Positions 52,745 to 63,633 of a stretch of 64,000 nucleotides of DNA are shown here, in pieces (position 1 is the first letter of the stretch; each line of letters starts with the position of its first letter). Under the pieces are notes generated by a model, which was not told the origin of the DNA, ran no database searches, and worked only from the letters and a program-made list of their open reading frames with translations. Origin of the DNA: Phymatolithon calcareum (taxonomy: Eukaryota > Rhodophyta > Florideophyceae > Hapalidiales); NCBI GenBank assembly GCA_977006965.1, contig OZ345353.1, forward strand, positions 3,162,001 to 3,226,000, given 5' to 3'. Made by a program: the position numbers and the translations under genes.

Positions 52745-55700
52745 TCAACGTCGTCGCCGAAAGCTCCTTTCTCTTCTTGTCTGTCTTCGACCCCCGTTAC
52801 TCCCTCTTCACGCACCTCTTCCTCTACATCAACGTCTACCCCTCCACCGTTATCCTCAATGTCCCCGTGTCCCACACTTCCAGGATGCGGTGGATTGGGG
52901 ATGTCGCGGTCGGCGCCGGCACTGCGAAGAGTGTCATGATACCGACGATTGTACCATATGCACGCCCTGAAATTAATGGGAGTCTCTAGTGTCTATGTGC
53001 CGAACGTCCTCAATTGAGGACCCAGTCCTCAAATGAGGACGGATTCAAAAGCTCGGAAAAGTTAGTAAATCGAACGCAGAACGGATCATCTGCGCCATTA
53101 CTGAAAAGCCGAACTTGTGTAGTGGGTGAGGAGCACCGCAACTACTACCTTAAAATCTCTTCGTTCGGCGCTAGCAACGAAAATATAGTGGTCACCCAGA
53201 AGTACCAGACCTGCCATGCCACGAGAAAAAGTCCGGCCCCTCGTGGTCGGTACATCCATACACACAAAGGAAGCATCGGTGACAGGTCTCGTAGAATGCT
53301 CCAGACAATATGGAGTCTTTTCCAAGTAAAAAAGGGTGTGTGGTATCGTTCAGGAGGTACTGGAGGAAAACTGAATGGTCGCGCGAGCATATCACTTTGC
53401 GTAAAATGTGTCATAGTTTGGCGTTCGCCGAAGAAGACTAATTTTAAGACAGTCAACCTGTTCAACGTCAAGATAGGGGACACTGAAGATGGCATTGCAG
53501 AAGCTCACCAGCCTTGAACCGAGCCAACACCGGCAAAGCGCAGTACCACCCAGGACTGCTTACAGTACTCATCCTCGCCCATCTTCATCGCGAAGCGCCA
53601 GTTTATCATCCACAGTCACAATCAGAAGCTCATCAAATAGACAAAAAAGCATCCATAAAACCTTTACCATCTCTAAACGCCCTTTTCCGGGCTCTCTCTC
53701 CTACGTCTTGAAGGGCTCTTGGGACCAACCATCACAAAACGAACCTGATGTCGTCGTGCCTGACCGCGAGCCGAATACTGTCGCTTTTGGGGAACCATGG
53801 TACGAGCGCCAAGCTTCAGGACCGAATCGGGTCTAAGTTTCCTCTCAGTTCTGAAGACTTTGCGCTTTTACGAGAGACATCTTATCAGAAAACGATGGTA
53901 TTGGTATTTATACAGAGTAAGATTGCGTCATGAAGATTTTTCCCCAAGTTCACATGGGAAATTTTTCTGCTCTGGCGTTCGCTAAGCTGAGAATAATTGG
54001 ACAACAGGAGACTACATTGACAGAGATGATTGAGTTTTTCGGAATAATTATCCTCATGACAAGAGTTGAGCTCAGCGCCGAGAGCAATTTTTGGAGGGCA
54101 ACAAGGCCAATTAAGTCACTAACCGGAGAACGGTTGAGAGATACAGCACTCGGCGAGTGAAAGAAGTGCGATAATCCTGCATCTTCAACAAGTGCGACTA
54201 TAGTTCATAGGAGTCATCAACTCTTCTGGCAATTTGCGTGATTGTTAGGTGACTTTTATTCTCAGGTGCCCGTGCAGAGGGTCAGCAGCACATGAAGCAG
54301 CGAAGGTATTGTCAAGTGATGTTCGAGCAACTCATCTGTAACACATTTGCCACGCGCATTACTCGTCGACGTTTCGTCGCTAAAGAACGTATATTTGCAT
54401 TCGCGAGCGGTGTTAGAACCCTCTTAACTCCCAAGAAAAAGAAAAGGAGGACTCAGGATATCGTAGTGACTACTTGTGCTGTTCAAAACAACTGCTAGTT
54501 GGGAAATTCAAGACGAAGACCCTCTTGTGCTCATATTCTAATAGGCGTGAAAATGCCACACTATATATTTGTGGCGCTTCTACTGGCAGGAACTGTTTCG
54601 CTAACCACGTTGAAGACTTCCTTGAGCTTCACGCTTTTAACGAGCCTGATAGTGCCTAGCTTTCGTTTCCAAAACTTAAATCATTTTCAGTCCTCAATTG
54701 AGGAAAAATGTGTCCTCAATTGAGGAAAAAATCCCGGCACATAGACACTAGAGGAACACGGGAGTGCTTCCAGGATCTAGAAATGTTGTGCGGCCCGCAT
54801 GGCCCGCACAGAACGGCTCCCTCTGCGGCCGCGACGGACTGAAACACGTTTCCAGGGAAGAAGTACGCAAAGTTGCAAAATTCCCTGCCTGTGGAACATG
54901 ATGCGAACTTCTTTGCAGAGTCTCTCGACTCCCGAATATTACACGGGGATTTGCACAACCGGCATTCCGCGACATTCGACTGGTTTGACGGCGTGCTCTG
55001 CGATAATGCACATTTTGGATGTGCGCACATTAAGCATCGAAAGTCTGACATCTTCTTCTCCGGGTTCATAGCCTCATCACTCGGTGGATGCGAAATGCAA
55101 TAAGGACATAACGTGTGACGGGCGTTTCAAATCGCGGCAAATCGTGCGATAACTTGTGCGATAAATTAGTTGTCCTGCAATGCAAACTACAATCTGAACC
55201 TTCGCTGCCACTCGCATGGCCAAAGCCACCTCCTCGACCACGCCCACGATCTCTACTTCTTCCAGCTCGTCCGCGACGCTGCTCCTCCACTTCCGGGTCG
55301 CCCTTTTAAATCCATTAGATGATGACAATTCCCACGTTCGAAGAGATTGGGCACCAAACTTTGCCATGTAGCCGGGATGCATACACCCGCTTCGGAAGAC
55401 ATTGCTCAACGTTTCCGTATTATTACGCAACTGAGCAAACATGGCGCGACATTCCGTCAGCGCAGCTTGCAGCACAATTGCAACTTGCGTCTGTCCATTG
55501 CCCTTTTTTCAGATCCTCCTCCTGCTTCGCGCGCATGTTGCGCGGGCAAAATGGAGCTGACATTTTTCGCGTGACACGACAGAAGAAATGCCGCTTTCCG
55601 TGGGAGCAAAGCGTCCAGCGTTGCCCCCTTCTTTCACGACCTACTTCCGCTCTTGCACCTTCCTGATATGCTCCGCGATCGTGACGTCCGTTCCGATTCC

Positions 55701-56540
55701 GTAATGATCCGTAAGTTCAATAACATCGATCTCCGAGAGCAGCGCCGGTGGTTGAGTCTGTCACTCGCGCAACGTAAACCGCTTTCACGGAAGCTTGCTC
55801 CGACATTCAGGAGAGCGGACGGCATGTCGCGCTCAGACCACTTTTCGAGAGGATATATGACCGCAACACAGCCCTTGTGCTCAATGATAAGCTCTCGAGT
55901 ACCGAAAAACTCGACCTCGCCAACACGAACCTGTACTAACATTTCCGCCCCTGCTCGTCTACTGAACAGCACGCCAGGAACCTTTTTGTAATATACATGT
56001 ACACTCTGCACTAATCATCACTGTCGAACCACCTGGGTGTGGCTTCAGTCGGATGAATTGGTGAATGAGCGCCATCGTCCTGACCGCCAGAACGCGTCCA
56101 CATCAAGGTGACGATGTCTTTTTGACTGGGCGGGGTAAGAAGCCTGTTTGCAAACTTCCTCATTCTGGATGTCCTGTTTGTTTTTAAATTAGTCCTTTAA
56201 GGTTATAAGTTTCATTGAATTGGTCACTATCAGTTCTCGTATTGCTGATTAGACCGCCCTTGACCGCAAATATCCAATTTAAATCTCTCCACGTATACGG
56301 TGCGAAACCTGGTATAGGCACTTTCAGCACCCACGTCGATCTCCTGCCGGGTATCAACCATTCGCGGAGTGTGCTTTTTCAGCTGCTCAAGATGGGCGAC
56401 AGGTCGCAAAAGATCACGGCGGATCATAGCCGAGAAGAGGGCACGGTAGACCAAAAAGTCGCAATTGGCTGAGAGACATACTTCATGAACATCGAAAGCG
56501 ATATCCACACCATACGAGTCACAATCGAGTCAAAGAATGG
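52745..56540 (-). pseudogene. TOP3: DNA topoisomerase III, truncated and interrupted copy
   Basis: The C-terminal part begins at the stop 52745-52747. It is interrupted by a transposon at 52990-54747 and continues from 54752 with the second finger (CGPCGPHNIS), the C4 finger CRLCKSPCNIRESRDSAKKF and the Gly-rich linker. It carries a deletion that removes the PVCQF segment. In the catalytic region the active-site tyrosine is lost: the minus strand reads ISNTRT instead of ISYPRT near 56238 (TAT to AAT). An internal deletion then joins directly to LDCDSYGVD, so the last Toprim Glu is Val. Homology ends near 56540, so the start is missing. Confidence 0.87.
52990..54747 (+). mobile_element. CTAG-flanked DNA transposon with piggyBac-like fragment (1758 bp)
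   Basis: Perfect 13-bp terminal inverted repeats TGTCTATGTGCCG are flanked by the 4-bp duplication CTAG (52986-52989 and 54748-54751). The empty site in the other TOP3 copies reads GTCCCTAGAG or GTCCCCAGAG. Two copies of CCTCAATTGAGGA-type palindromes lie just inside each end (53007-53044, 54690-54731). On the plus strand 53930-54160 encodes TTLTEMIEFFGIIILMTRVE and SNFWRATRPIKSLTGERL, like the N-terminal part of the piggyBac-type transposase domain. A basic tail (RRRFVAKERIFAF) follows. The catalytic core is missing. PiggyBac normally uses TTAA, so the superfamily is uncertain. Confidence 0.88.
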
Positions 56541-56765
56541 CGTGCAACTTGGAGGTTTGAAGTTGCTGCAAAGTTCTTCTCATTAGCCGGTTGTAGAAGG
56601 TGATGGAGTTCTCAACGCAAAGGAGATCGGGTATCCAGTACGTGAAGAGCGTTTGCACCGGTCCCTTTAACAGTTGTGGTTGATGTAGTCAGTGATGGTT
56701 GTGTTCTCGTTGGTCATGGTTGTGTTTGTCGTTGTTTTGCTCGTATGTCTCCTCCCGATTTACTA
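56541..56765. other. Junction at the right end of the array
   Basis: TOP3 homology ends here and unrelated DNA begins. No gene was recognised in these 225 bases. Confidence 0.4.
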
Positions 56766-56888
56766 CTAAGCCCACTTTGTATCTCGCCCTTTGTGTACGT
56801 CTATGGGACAAGTGGAAGCAGCGGAAATATCTTTTTCCACCATTTTAGCCATTGTATATCTCACATCATGAAAGGCGGTAAGCTCTGA
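56766..56888 (-). pseudogene. Conserved hypothetical fragment (MAKMVEK family), inverted relative
   Basis: The minus strand reads VRYTMAKMVEKDISAASTCP and IDVHKGRDTKWA, then TAG. It is a diverged relative of 11137-11245. In this locus it stands head to head with the C2H2-like gene on the plus strand. Only the last 40 codons are recognisable. Confidence 0.4.
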
Positions 56889-56902
56889 GGGAATATATCG
56901 CC

Positions 56903-57370
56903 ATGCCCAGAAGTGTGTTGTTCAAGTGCACAGAGGTACGTGTAACCATCCCATTAAGCAGTGATGATACATTCTCACAATTATTTTTTTTGCTCTAACT
57001 GCAGGTAGATGAGATATTCAAGGCGCTAACAGACAATGTCAACATAATATCTTGTACTACCAGACTTGCTGCCAGCCACAAATTCGCCGAAATAAGTGGT
57101 CAGTTGCCATTGCAGTGCCAAGTCCAGCAGTATAAGATATTATTTTGGCCTTGTGCGTTAGCGCCTCGAGCAACTCATCTACCTGCAAACTCCTGTGAAA
57201 TTGCGAGCGAAGCTAACATCGCAATGGTGAAAGTAATGTGCAAGATATGCGGGCAAGAAGTGGAGGTCGGAAACCATTCCAACACCAGGTCGGCCTGGGA
57301 GAGAAGGAGGGAGCACCGCCGCACAAAGCATGCAAACTCCAAGCTTGAAGATTGTTTCGGTAACGTTTGA
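56903..57370 (+). CDS. Small C2H2-like protein, two-exon model
   Basis: Exon 1 (56903-56935, MPRSVLFKCTE) joins in phase 0 to exon 2 (57005-57370) across a 69-nt intron. The intron has donor GTACGT, branch-like CTAAC and a pyrimidine run ending in CAG. The 132-residue product ends with MVKVMCKICGQEVEVGNHSN, WERRREHRRTKH and CFGNV, a C-x2-C-x20-H-x4-H zinc-binding pattern shared with the 46-residue reading at 23016. The middle of exon 2 is an imperfect palindrome (arms CAGGTAGATGAG...GGCGCTAAC), probably a MITE, so translation may instead start at 57224 (48 residues). A polyadenylation-like AATAAA lies near 57546. The function is unknown. Confidence 0.5.
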
Positions 57371-57766
57371 AAGAATGCTGTCCGCTTCGGGGTGGTGGCT
57401 CGTTGTATGCCCCTTGTGCGAAACGGCCGTTCTTGCGCATCATCGAGTTGAATCGATCGATATTCCTAACGGCCTACTAATGGTTTCAAGTCGAAAAATT
57501 ACGGATCATCCGTCATGCGTCTAAAGTAAAAATCTGATGGGCACAATAAACTTTTTTATTGCAATTTTTTTAAAGCCCCGCAGTCATACGAATATACGGG
57601 CAGGGCTTCCTCAGGTGCTGCCCTCGCTAGGGCGGCTCTACTCTTATGTCTGGCATTCTATCTGAGACCCTAGCATGTGTTCGGTTGTTTTGATTGCTCT
57701 TCGTAGCAGTTTCGAGGCGTCGCTTCTACTTTCAGTACAGGTCTTCTTCGTGCTGCATACTCTCGA
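57371..57766. other. 3' flank and gene-free DNA before the right-hand Copia
   Basis: 57371-57555 is the conserved 3' flank of the C2H2-like gene. From 57560 to 57766 I see no gene; a GC-rich inverted repeat (GGGCAGGGC / GCTGCCCTCGC) lies near 57598-57640. Confidence 0.5.
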
Positions 57767-58178
57767 TGTGTGGAGTTACAGACTTGACTGACACAGAGTA
57801 CAGTGTCGTTATCAGGTCAGTCGCACTACAGATAGTACACGTAGTACACGTTAGCACTACATTCGATCTCCAGCAGACAGTACTTAGCTCAAGCTCCATC
57901 TGAGCTTCAGACTCCTAGAGAGGCAAGTCACGTTTACCAGTTCATTACATGTTCGTAGAGCATTTCGCTCATCGCTCATCAGGTCTCCTCTTGTCACCAC
58001 GCAAGAGCTCGCCGTCTCGGTCTACATCTAGCCTCGCGCTAGAGTTCGCCGACCACACAGGTGTTCGTCCCGACCACATCCAGTCTTGCACTGGAGTTTT
58101 ACGGACCTCGACACCTTTGTGTTTTTTGTCCATCATTGTCACACACACAGCTCGTTCGCAGCCGATCCGTGTTCTACA
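57767..58178 (+). repeat. 5' LTR (3' border estimated)
   Basis: The left border follows from the match to 63613-64000. The right border is a guess from the CA dinucleotide at 58178. Confidence 0.75.
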
Positions 58179-58352
58179 TCACTTCGAAGTTTACGGTAGA
58201 ATCCTACTAACTCGAATTTTTTGCAAGCCAACGTCCATCAATTTTAATTTCTATCGCATTGAACGTTTCTTCTTTGACGATTTTTTTACTCTTCGCATTC
58301 CCTCCTCGCTTTACCCCAATCTGTCTCGTTTCATTTCACCCTTCAAGCCAAA

Positions 58353-59885
58353 ATGCAATCCCCGCCCCCAAATATCGACTTCGCGTCTGAAATTCAAGCG
58401 ATTCGAACAGCCCTCGAAAATCTAAAGGACAGCTACATCAACGATTCCAACGTCAAGGCTGCTATTCTGCCCATTATTGCAACTCTAGATGTTCCCGTGG
58501 AAGTCATGTTTGAGAACCTACAGGAAGAACTACCCCCTGAGATTCTCCTACACCCCAACGTGTGGAACACTCGCATCTACAAGGTACTGCGACGAATGCT
58601 TGATGCTATCGGGATCAACGTTAATCGTGCCCGAGGCTTACCGATTGGATCAGCCACAGCTCAAGCACTTTATTCGGATTCGGATGACATACTAGCGGAC
58701 GCAAATAACCGCATAAATCTGAACCGTCGTCGAGGAAACATCAGCGCGATCGAAGGATCCCCTGATGGCCCGACCGCTGGCAACACCGATAATAATAGAT
58801 CTGTTGCTGTCACCGCTTCCGACTTCGCTGGCCGCGCCGCCTCTGCCATCCAACAGACATTTAAATCTGTTGAAGACCGATTCTCTGGTGATATGCATGG
58901 AAAAATTTCTCTGCACGTCATCCGCAGGCGATATCTCACTGCCATCAACAGTCAGAAGATTACTGGAGAGCAGCAAGTGTACCTACTTGTCCACTGTCTT
59001 ACTGGCCCAGCGGAAGAATTTTACTATAACCATCTTCGTGGTATGGTGCAAACACTTGGAGAAGCTTTCGCAAAACTCGAAGAGAAATTTAACACCCTGC
59101 TTCATCAGCTGCATACACGAAACTATCTTAACGACATGACCTTCCACAACGTGAAGAATGAACTACAGTGCAGCGATATGCAGGCATTGGAAACGATTTA
59201 TCAACGCATCCTTACGCTTACTCCGCAAGCCCGAAAACGCTACACGGTTGAGGATGCTAAAGTTGACATGTTGTACCACGCGACAAAGGGATACCCATGG
59301 TCTCGTACAGCTTTGGCAAACCAAATGGCACAGTCCCAGTCATCCAACCTGGAGTGGACATTCGACCAATTCAAACAGCACTTAACGACCCAGCTTGCCG
59401 CCATGGGTGAGCGCAAACCGGGATCAGAATTCCATGATATCTCTGGGTTTGGCACACCCACTGGAAATTCTGACACCAGAGAGGCAATACCTGCTTTCCT
59501 CACAGCTTCTCCTCATGTGTTTGGTTCAAATCAACTACCTACACCCTCTAAACTTTCAGACGCCTTTTACGGTGAATCATATGCGAACCCTACTCCTCCG
59601 CGCCGTCACGGAAAAACATCCACCTCTGCTGCCAAACCGTTAGACGTCGCATCAATGCTACGCGGCAATGTGCAAGGAGGACCACGTAATCGCATCAAAA
59701 GGAGACTTTCTCCACCCGAACTCCAGAAGCTGAAGGCAAGAACACGTTTCTTTCATGCAAGAAGTACGGACATTGGCGCAGAGAGTGCAAAGAAAATATG
59801 CAGTCTACAACTCTGCTATCTCACTCACTCGTTAAAGAGCTTGATAACAGACCTGACGCTGTCGATATTGTGCTTTGGGTCATAG
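58353..59885 (+). CDS. Copia gag protein
   Basis: The ATG at 58353 opens 510 residues. Recognisable gag features are VEDRFSGDMHGKISLHVIRR, VYLLVHCLTGPAEEFYYNHL, TLGEAFAKLEEKFN and KGYPWSRTALANQM, as in retrotransposon capsid proteins. The last 50 codons of this frame look meaningless. The knuckle-like sequence CKKYGHWRREC is in the -1 frame from about 59741, so the true gag most likely continues by a -1 frame change. Confidence 0.85.
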   Translation: MQSPPPNIDFASEIQAIRTALENLKDSYINDSNVKAAILPIIATLDVPVEVMFENLQEELPPEILLHPNVWNTRIYKVLRRMLDAIGINVNRARGLPIGSATAQALYSDSDDILADANNRINLNRRRGNISAIEGSPDGPTAGNTDNNRSVAVTASDFAGRAASAIQQTFKSVEDRFSGDMHGKISLHVIRRRYLTAINSQKITGEQQVYLLVHCLTGPAEEFYYNHLRGMVQTLGEAFAKLEEKFNTLLHQLHTRNYLNDMTFHNVKNELQCSDMQALETIYQRILTLTPQARKRYTVEDAKVDMLYHATKGYPWSRTALANQMAQSQSSNLEWTFDQFKQHLTTQLAAMGERKPGSEFHDISGFGTPTGNSDTREAIPAFLTASPHVFGSNQLPTPSKLSDAFYGESYANPTPPRRHGKTSTSAAKPLDVASMLRGNVQGGPRNRIKRRLSPPELQKLKARTRFFHARSTDIGAESAKKICSLQLCYLTHSLKSLITDLTLSILCFGS

Positions 59886-60121
59886 CCCAAGACGACGATG
59901 AGTATTCAGCGTATGTTACTTATGCAGCATCGGCGCCATCCCAGTACCTTGCAAGTGAATCGGGCGTCGACAAGGAGAACGCCGCCTATTCCGCAAACAC
60001 TTTTGAGCAATTGCTTAATGACGCAGATAATGGTAATGAATACACCGACAGTATGGCAGAAAAGGATGCACATAATATGTTCAACGCGCTCTGCAACTCA
60101 CAGCTACAGACGGATTTTTAA
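59741..60121 (+). CDS. gag C-terminal frame with incomplete zinc knuckle
   Basis: This frame reads FLSCKKYGHWRREC, C-x4-H-x4-C with Phe where the first Cys of a CCHC knuckle should be. It continues with acidic DDDEYSAYVTYAAS and ends at TAA 60119-60121. It is -1 relative to the main gag frame, and pol is again -1 relative to it. Confidence 0.55.
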   Translation, partial: NTFLSCKKYGHWRRECKENMQSTTLLSHSLVKELDNRPDAVDIVLWVIAQDDDEYSAYVTYAASAPSQYLASESGVDKENAAYSANTFEQLLNDADNGNEYTDSMAEKDAHNMFNALCNSQLQTDF

Positions 60122-63100
60122 CTGCTAATGATGATAAGGGGAAATCATCGTTGGCTTACTTTTGTGCCGAAAGGCAGGATGATGCATATAGCTCTCATGA
60201 GTCTTCTGACGACAGCACGAACTCAGAGCTCGATTCTGATTTAGAAGACAACAAAGAACTTGGAATTGAAGCAGTTCCGCAGCATCTCAAATCCCCGAAA
60301 ACAAACCTTTGTGAGCCGATAAACATGGACCTCAACCTTGGAGCTCCCCGTAAGATCTTGGAACCAACCGTGCCTGAACATAATCACCGAAAAAACAACC
60401 GAAGGATTGAGCGATCTTTGCAAAAGAAGATTAAGAATGCACGGCGAAGCACCGAAAAGAACGAAAAGACTACAGAAGTACATCCTCGTGAACCTTGCCT
60501 TATTCTCGCGAAGCGCAAGGGAACGAAAAGAAGCTTAAACTGCGTCCGAAGACGCAAGCACAAAATCTACCACGTACCCGTAGACTTGGTACAGCTCAAG
60601 GAACAATTCCCTCGTGAGCCTCAACGAAAGAGATTCCGTGGTGCTCTTATGGACACAGGCGCCCAGCGGTCCGTAATAGGACATAGCCAAGCCATGGCCT
60701 ATTGCGAGGAAAACAGTATTCCTTTCAGCCTTGGAAAGAGCAATCAACCCTTTCGTTTCGGCAAAGGATTTGCCCGTGCCATTGGAAAAATGAGTATTAT
60801 TATTCCAACACCTGGAACACTGATATCAGCCGATGTTTGTGTCATACGAGATGACATTCCATTTCTACTCGGACTGGACATTATGGACACCTACTCCATC
60901 CAAGTCCTTACCGTTTCGAATGAAGTCGAATGCGTTACCGAAAAATGGAAGCTGCCAGCTATGCGCCAGTACGGCCACATCTACTGGACATGGGAAAGCA
61001 TTGCATCATCATTTCTGACACGCACGAACCTTGAGCGTCTCCATCGGCACCTGATGCATCCATCTTCCGGCAAACTCTACAACTTGCTCGCGCGTGCAAA
61101 CCCAAGCAACTTTGGCCCACATCTGAAGACTATTCTGGATGAGATCTCAAAAAGCTGTGAAACATGTCAGGTTTACTCTCCAAGACAGCTCGTATTCCGC
61201 ATTCGCGACCCCGATGACATTCGTTTCAACCAGACAGTGCTATTGGATCTTATGTTTCTGCTTGACGATCAAGGAAAGAACAAACCTGTGCTGCACATCG
61301 TCGATGCCGGCACTAAATTCCAAGCCGCCGCTTTCGTCCCTGATTCTTCAACCAGTGGAGTATGGAACACATTCCTGCGAATTTGGGCATGCGCGTACAT
61401 CGGATTTCCTGAATCCATGCTCACAGACCAGGGATCTGTATTCATATCAAAAGAATGGAAGTACTGCTGTGAGCTCATGAACATTGAGTTAAGGCACACC
61501 GGCACCGAGAGCCATAACTCACTGGGCGCCGGAGAGACTTATCACGCCATCTTGCGAAGGATTTACAACAAAGTTCGCACTGACTTCAAGTCTGTCAAGC
61601 CCCAGACATGCCTAGCTATGGCAGTCAAAGCGGTTAATGACACAGTCGGTCCTCACGGTTTATGTCCCTCTCTGTTGGTCTTTGGCGTTCTTCCAAAATT
61701 GCCAGATATATCCGAGAAGGATTTTCCATCTCAACGTCAGCGGAAGCAGGCACTCGTCGCTGCGCGAAAGGAGTACGAAAAGAGTTTCGGGAAACGTCTA
61801 ATTGCGAGAGGTATCAGAGCGATTCCTCCCCCGGCCGAGCGACACACATTTCTTCCGGGAGATTTCGCCTATGTGTATCGCGAAGGACTGAAGTATTTTA
61901 CCGGTCCTCATCTGATTGCGTCGGTAAACGGCAAAGAGATTCGTGTTCATACAGGCGAGAAGACGGGTCCTAGAGCCTTTAACATTGCTCAACTGAGACC
62001 GGTTAATTCTTCCCGATCTAGCGACCTCCCAATCCAACCCGAGCCCGCGGAAGATGGACCACCGCGAGTCATGTATACAGAAGTCGTCCACCCTGGTGAC
62101 CCCCGCGAAGCACTTTTCGACGATGCGGTTCGAAAAGAAATACTTGGACTAATTGAGCGGGGCACCTTTCGATTGGTACTGACAGAAGAGGCTGGTCCTA
62201 AACCAAACATTATCCCTTGCCGATACGTCCTTGCTCTCAAGCATGCTCTTGATGGTTCTGTCAAGTACAAAGCGCGATTTGTACTCGGTGGGCACCGCGA
62301 TCGAGAAAAGCACCACATCGTCCACAAAACTGTCAACATGAGGCAGTCATCTATACGCCTTATTCTTGCTATCGCCACAATTTTTGGACTTGATGTATGG
62401 TCCACGGACGTAAAAAAGGCATATCTACAGTCCGCATCTGATTTGCAGCGAAAAATATTCATTCGACCTAAGGAGATGTCGCTCGAAAAAGACGAGCTCA
62501 TCCAAGTTGTCAAACCTCTTTACGGACTCACTGAAAGCGGTGACTATTGGTGTGAAACGTTTACAAAGTTTCACATTCACAATCTCCGCATGCAACAATC
62601 GACAGGCGATTTTGCACTATTCTTTCGACGGGAAGTGGAGAAGCTTGTCGCATTGTCTGGCTCATATGTCGATGACGTCTTACAAGCCGGAAATACTACA
62701 GAGAAACAAACCATACGGGATACCATGAAGAAAAAGTTTGAGATCACCACATCCGACATGGCTAAATTCGCTTTTACAGGACTCATCTGCGATTCCACGA
62801 ACCCCAATTTACGCCGACTATCGCAAGCGCACTATACCAAACGTCTTCGCTCCCTCACGCCACAATCCAATTGGCCTGAATACCGCTCTTTACGCGCAAA
62901 ACTAATGTGGGTTGTACATACCCGTCCCGATATCGCATGTGCAGCATCAATGGCTGCACAAGTAACAGACAATCAATTCAACCCTGACTATGTGAAGGAA
63001 ATAAATCAGATTGTCAAGTACCTTCACGCAACTCCCGATGTTTACTTGCGATTTCCGAAGCTGGACCAAGAAAGTCTAAGACTTGTTGTCTACGCAGACG

Positions 63101-63633
63101 CGTCGTTCAACAATGCTGCTGGGAACCGATCTCAGCTTGGTTTCATCATCTGTCTTGCGGACGCCAGTAATAATTGCGCAATTCTACACTACTCTTCCTA
63201 CAAATCATCCCGCGTTACACGATCATCGGCCGCCGGAGAAACTCTGGCATTTGTTGATGCTTTTGACAACGCATTCATCATCAGGCATGATTTGAATCGC
63301 ATACTACAGAAGAACATACCCATCATAATGATGACTGACTCTAAAATCTTATTCGATATCTTAACGCGAAACCGCTATACAACTGAACGCCGCCTTATGG
63401 TTGACATTTCCGCAACCCGCGAAGCCTATAACCAACGATTAATCCATAATATCGGTTTAATTTCTTCTGACGATAATCCCGCCGACGGACTTACTAAGAT
63501 TTCAAGCAACAAGGCCTTACTCAAGCTTCTTAAGACTCACCGCATTGACCATCCCGTTCAACAGTTCGTGATTCGTCCGACTGACAATGTGCTCCGACCT
63601 GAAAAAGTGGGGTGTGTGGAGTTACAGACTTGA
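60122..63633 (+). CDS. Copia pol polyprotein
   Basis: About 1170 codons without an obligatory ATG, starting just behind the preceding stop, so expression by frameshifting is expected. Domains in order: an acidic and then basic linker, then protease (MDTGAQRSVIG, near 60650). GAG-pre-integrase has HRHLMHP...CETCQ. Integrase shows LLDLMF, LTDQGSVF and NSLGAGETYH as D,D,E. Reverse transcriptase follows with STDVKKAYLQS and SYVDDV (near 62670), then RNase H with VYADASFNNAAGNRSQLG and MTDSKILFDIL. All catalytic residues I can check are present. The last 7 codons lie inside the 3' LTR (stop at 63631-63633). Confidence 0.93.

Noticed and set aside
57560-57650. A GC-rich foldback that resembles a structured RNA or tRNA.
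   Set aside because: No cloverleaf with a T-loop GGTTCGA-type motif can be drawn; it is probably a simple inverted repeat.
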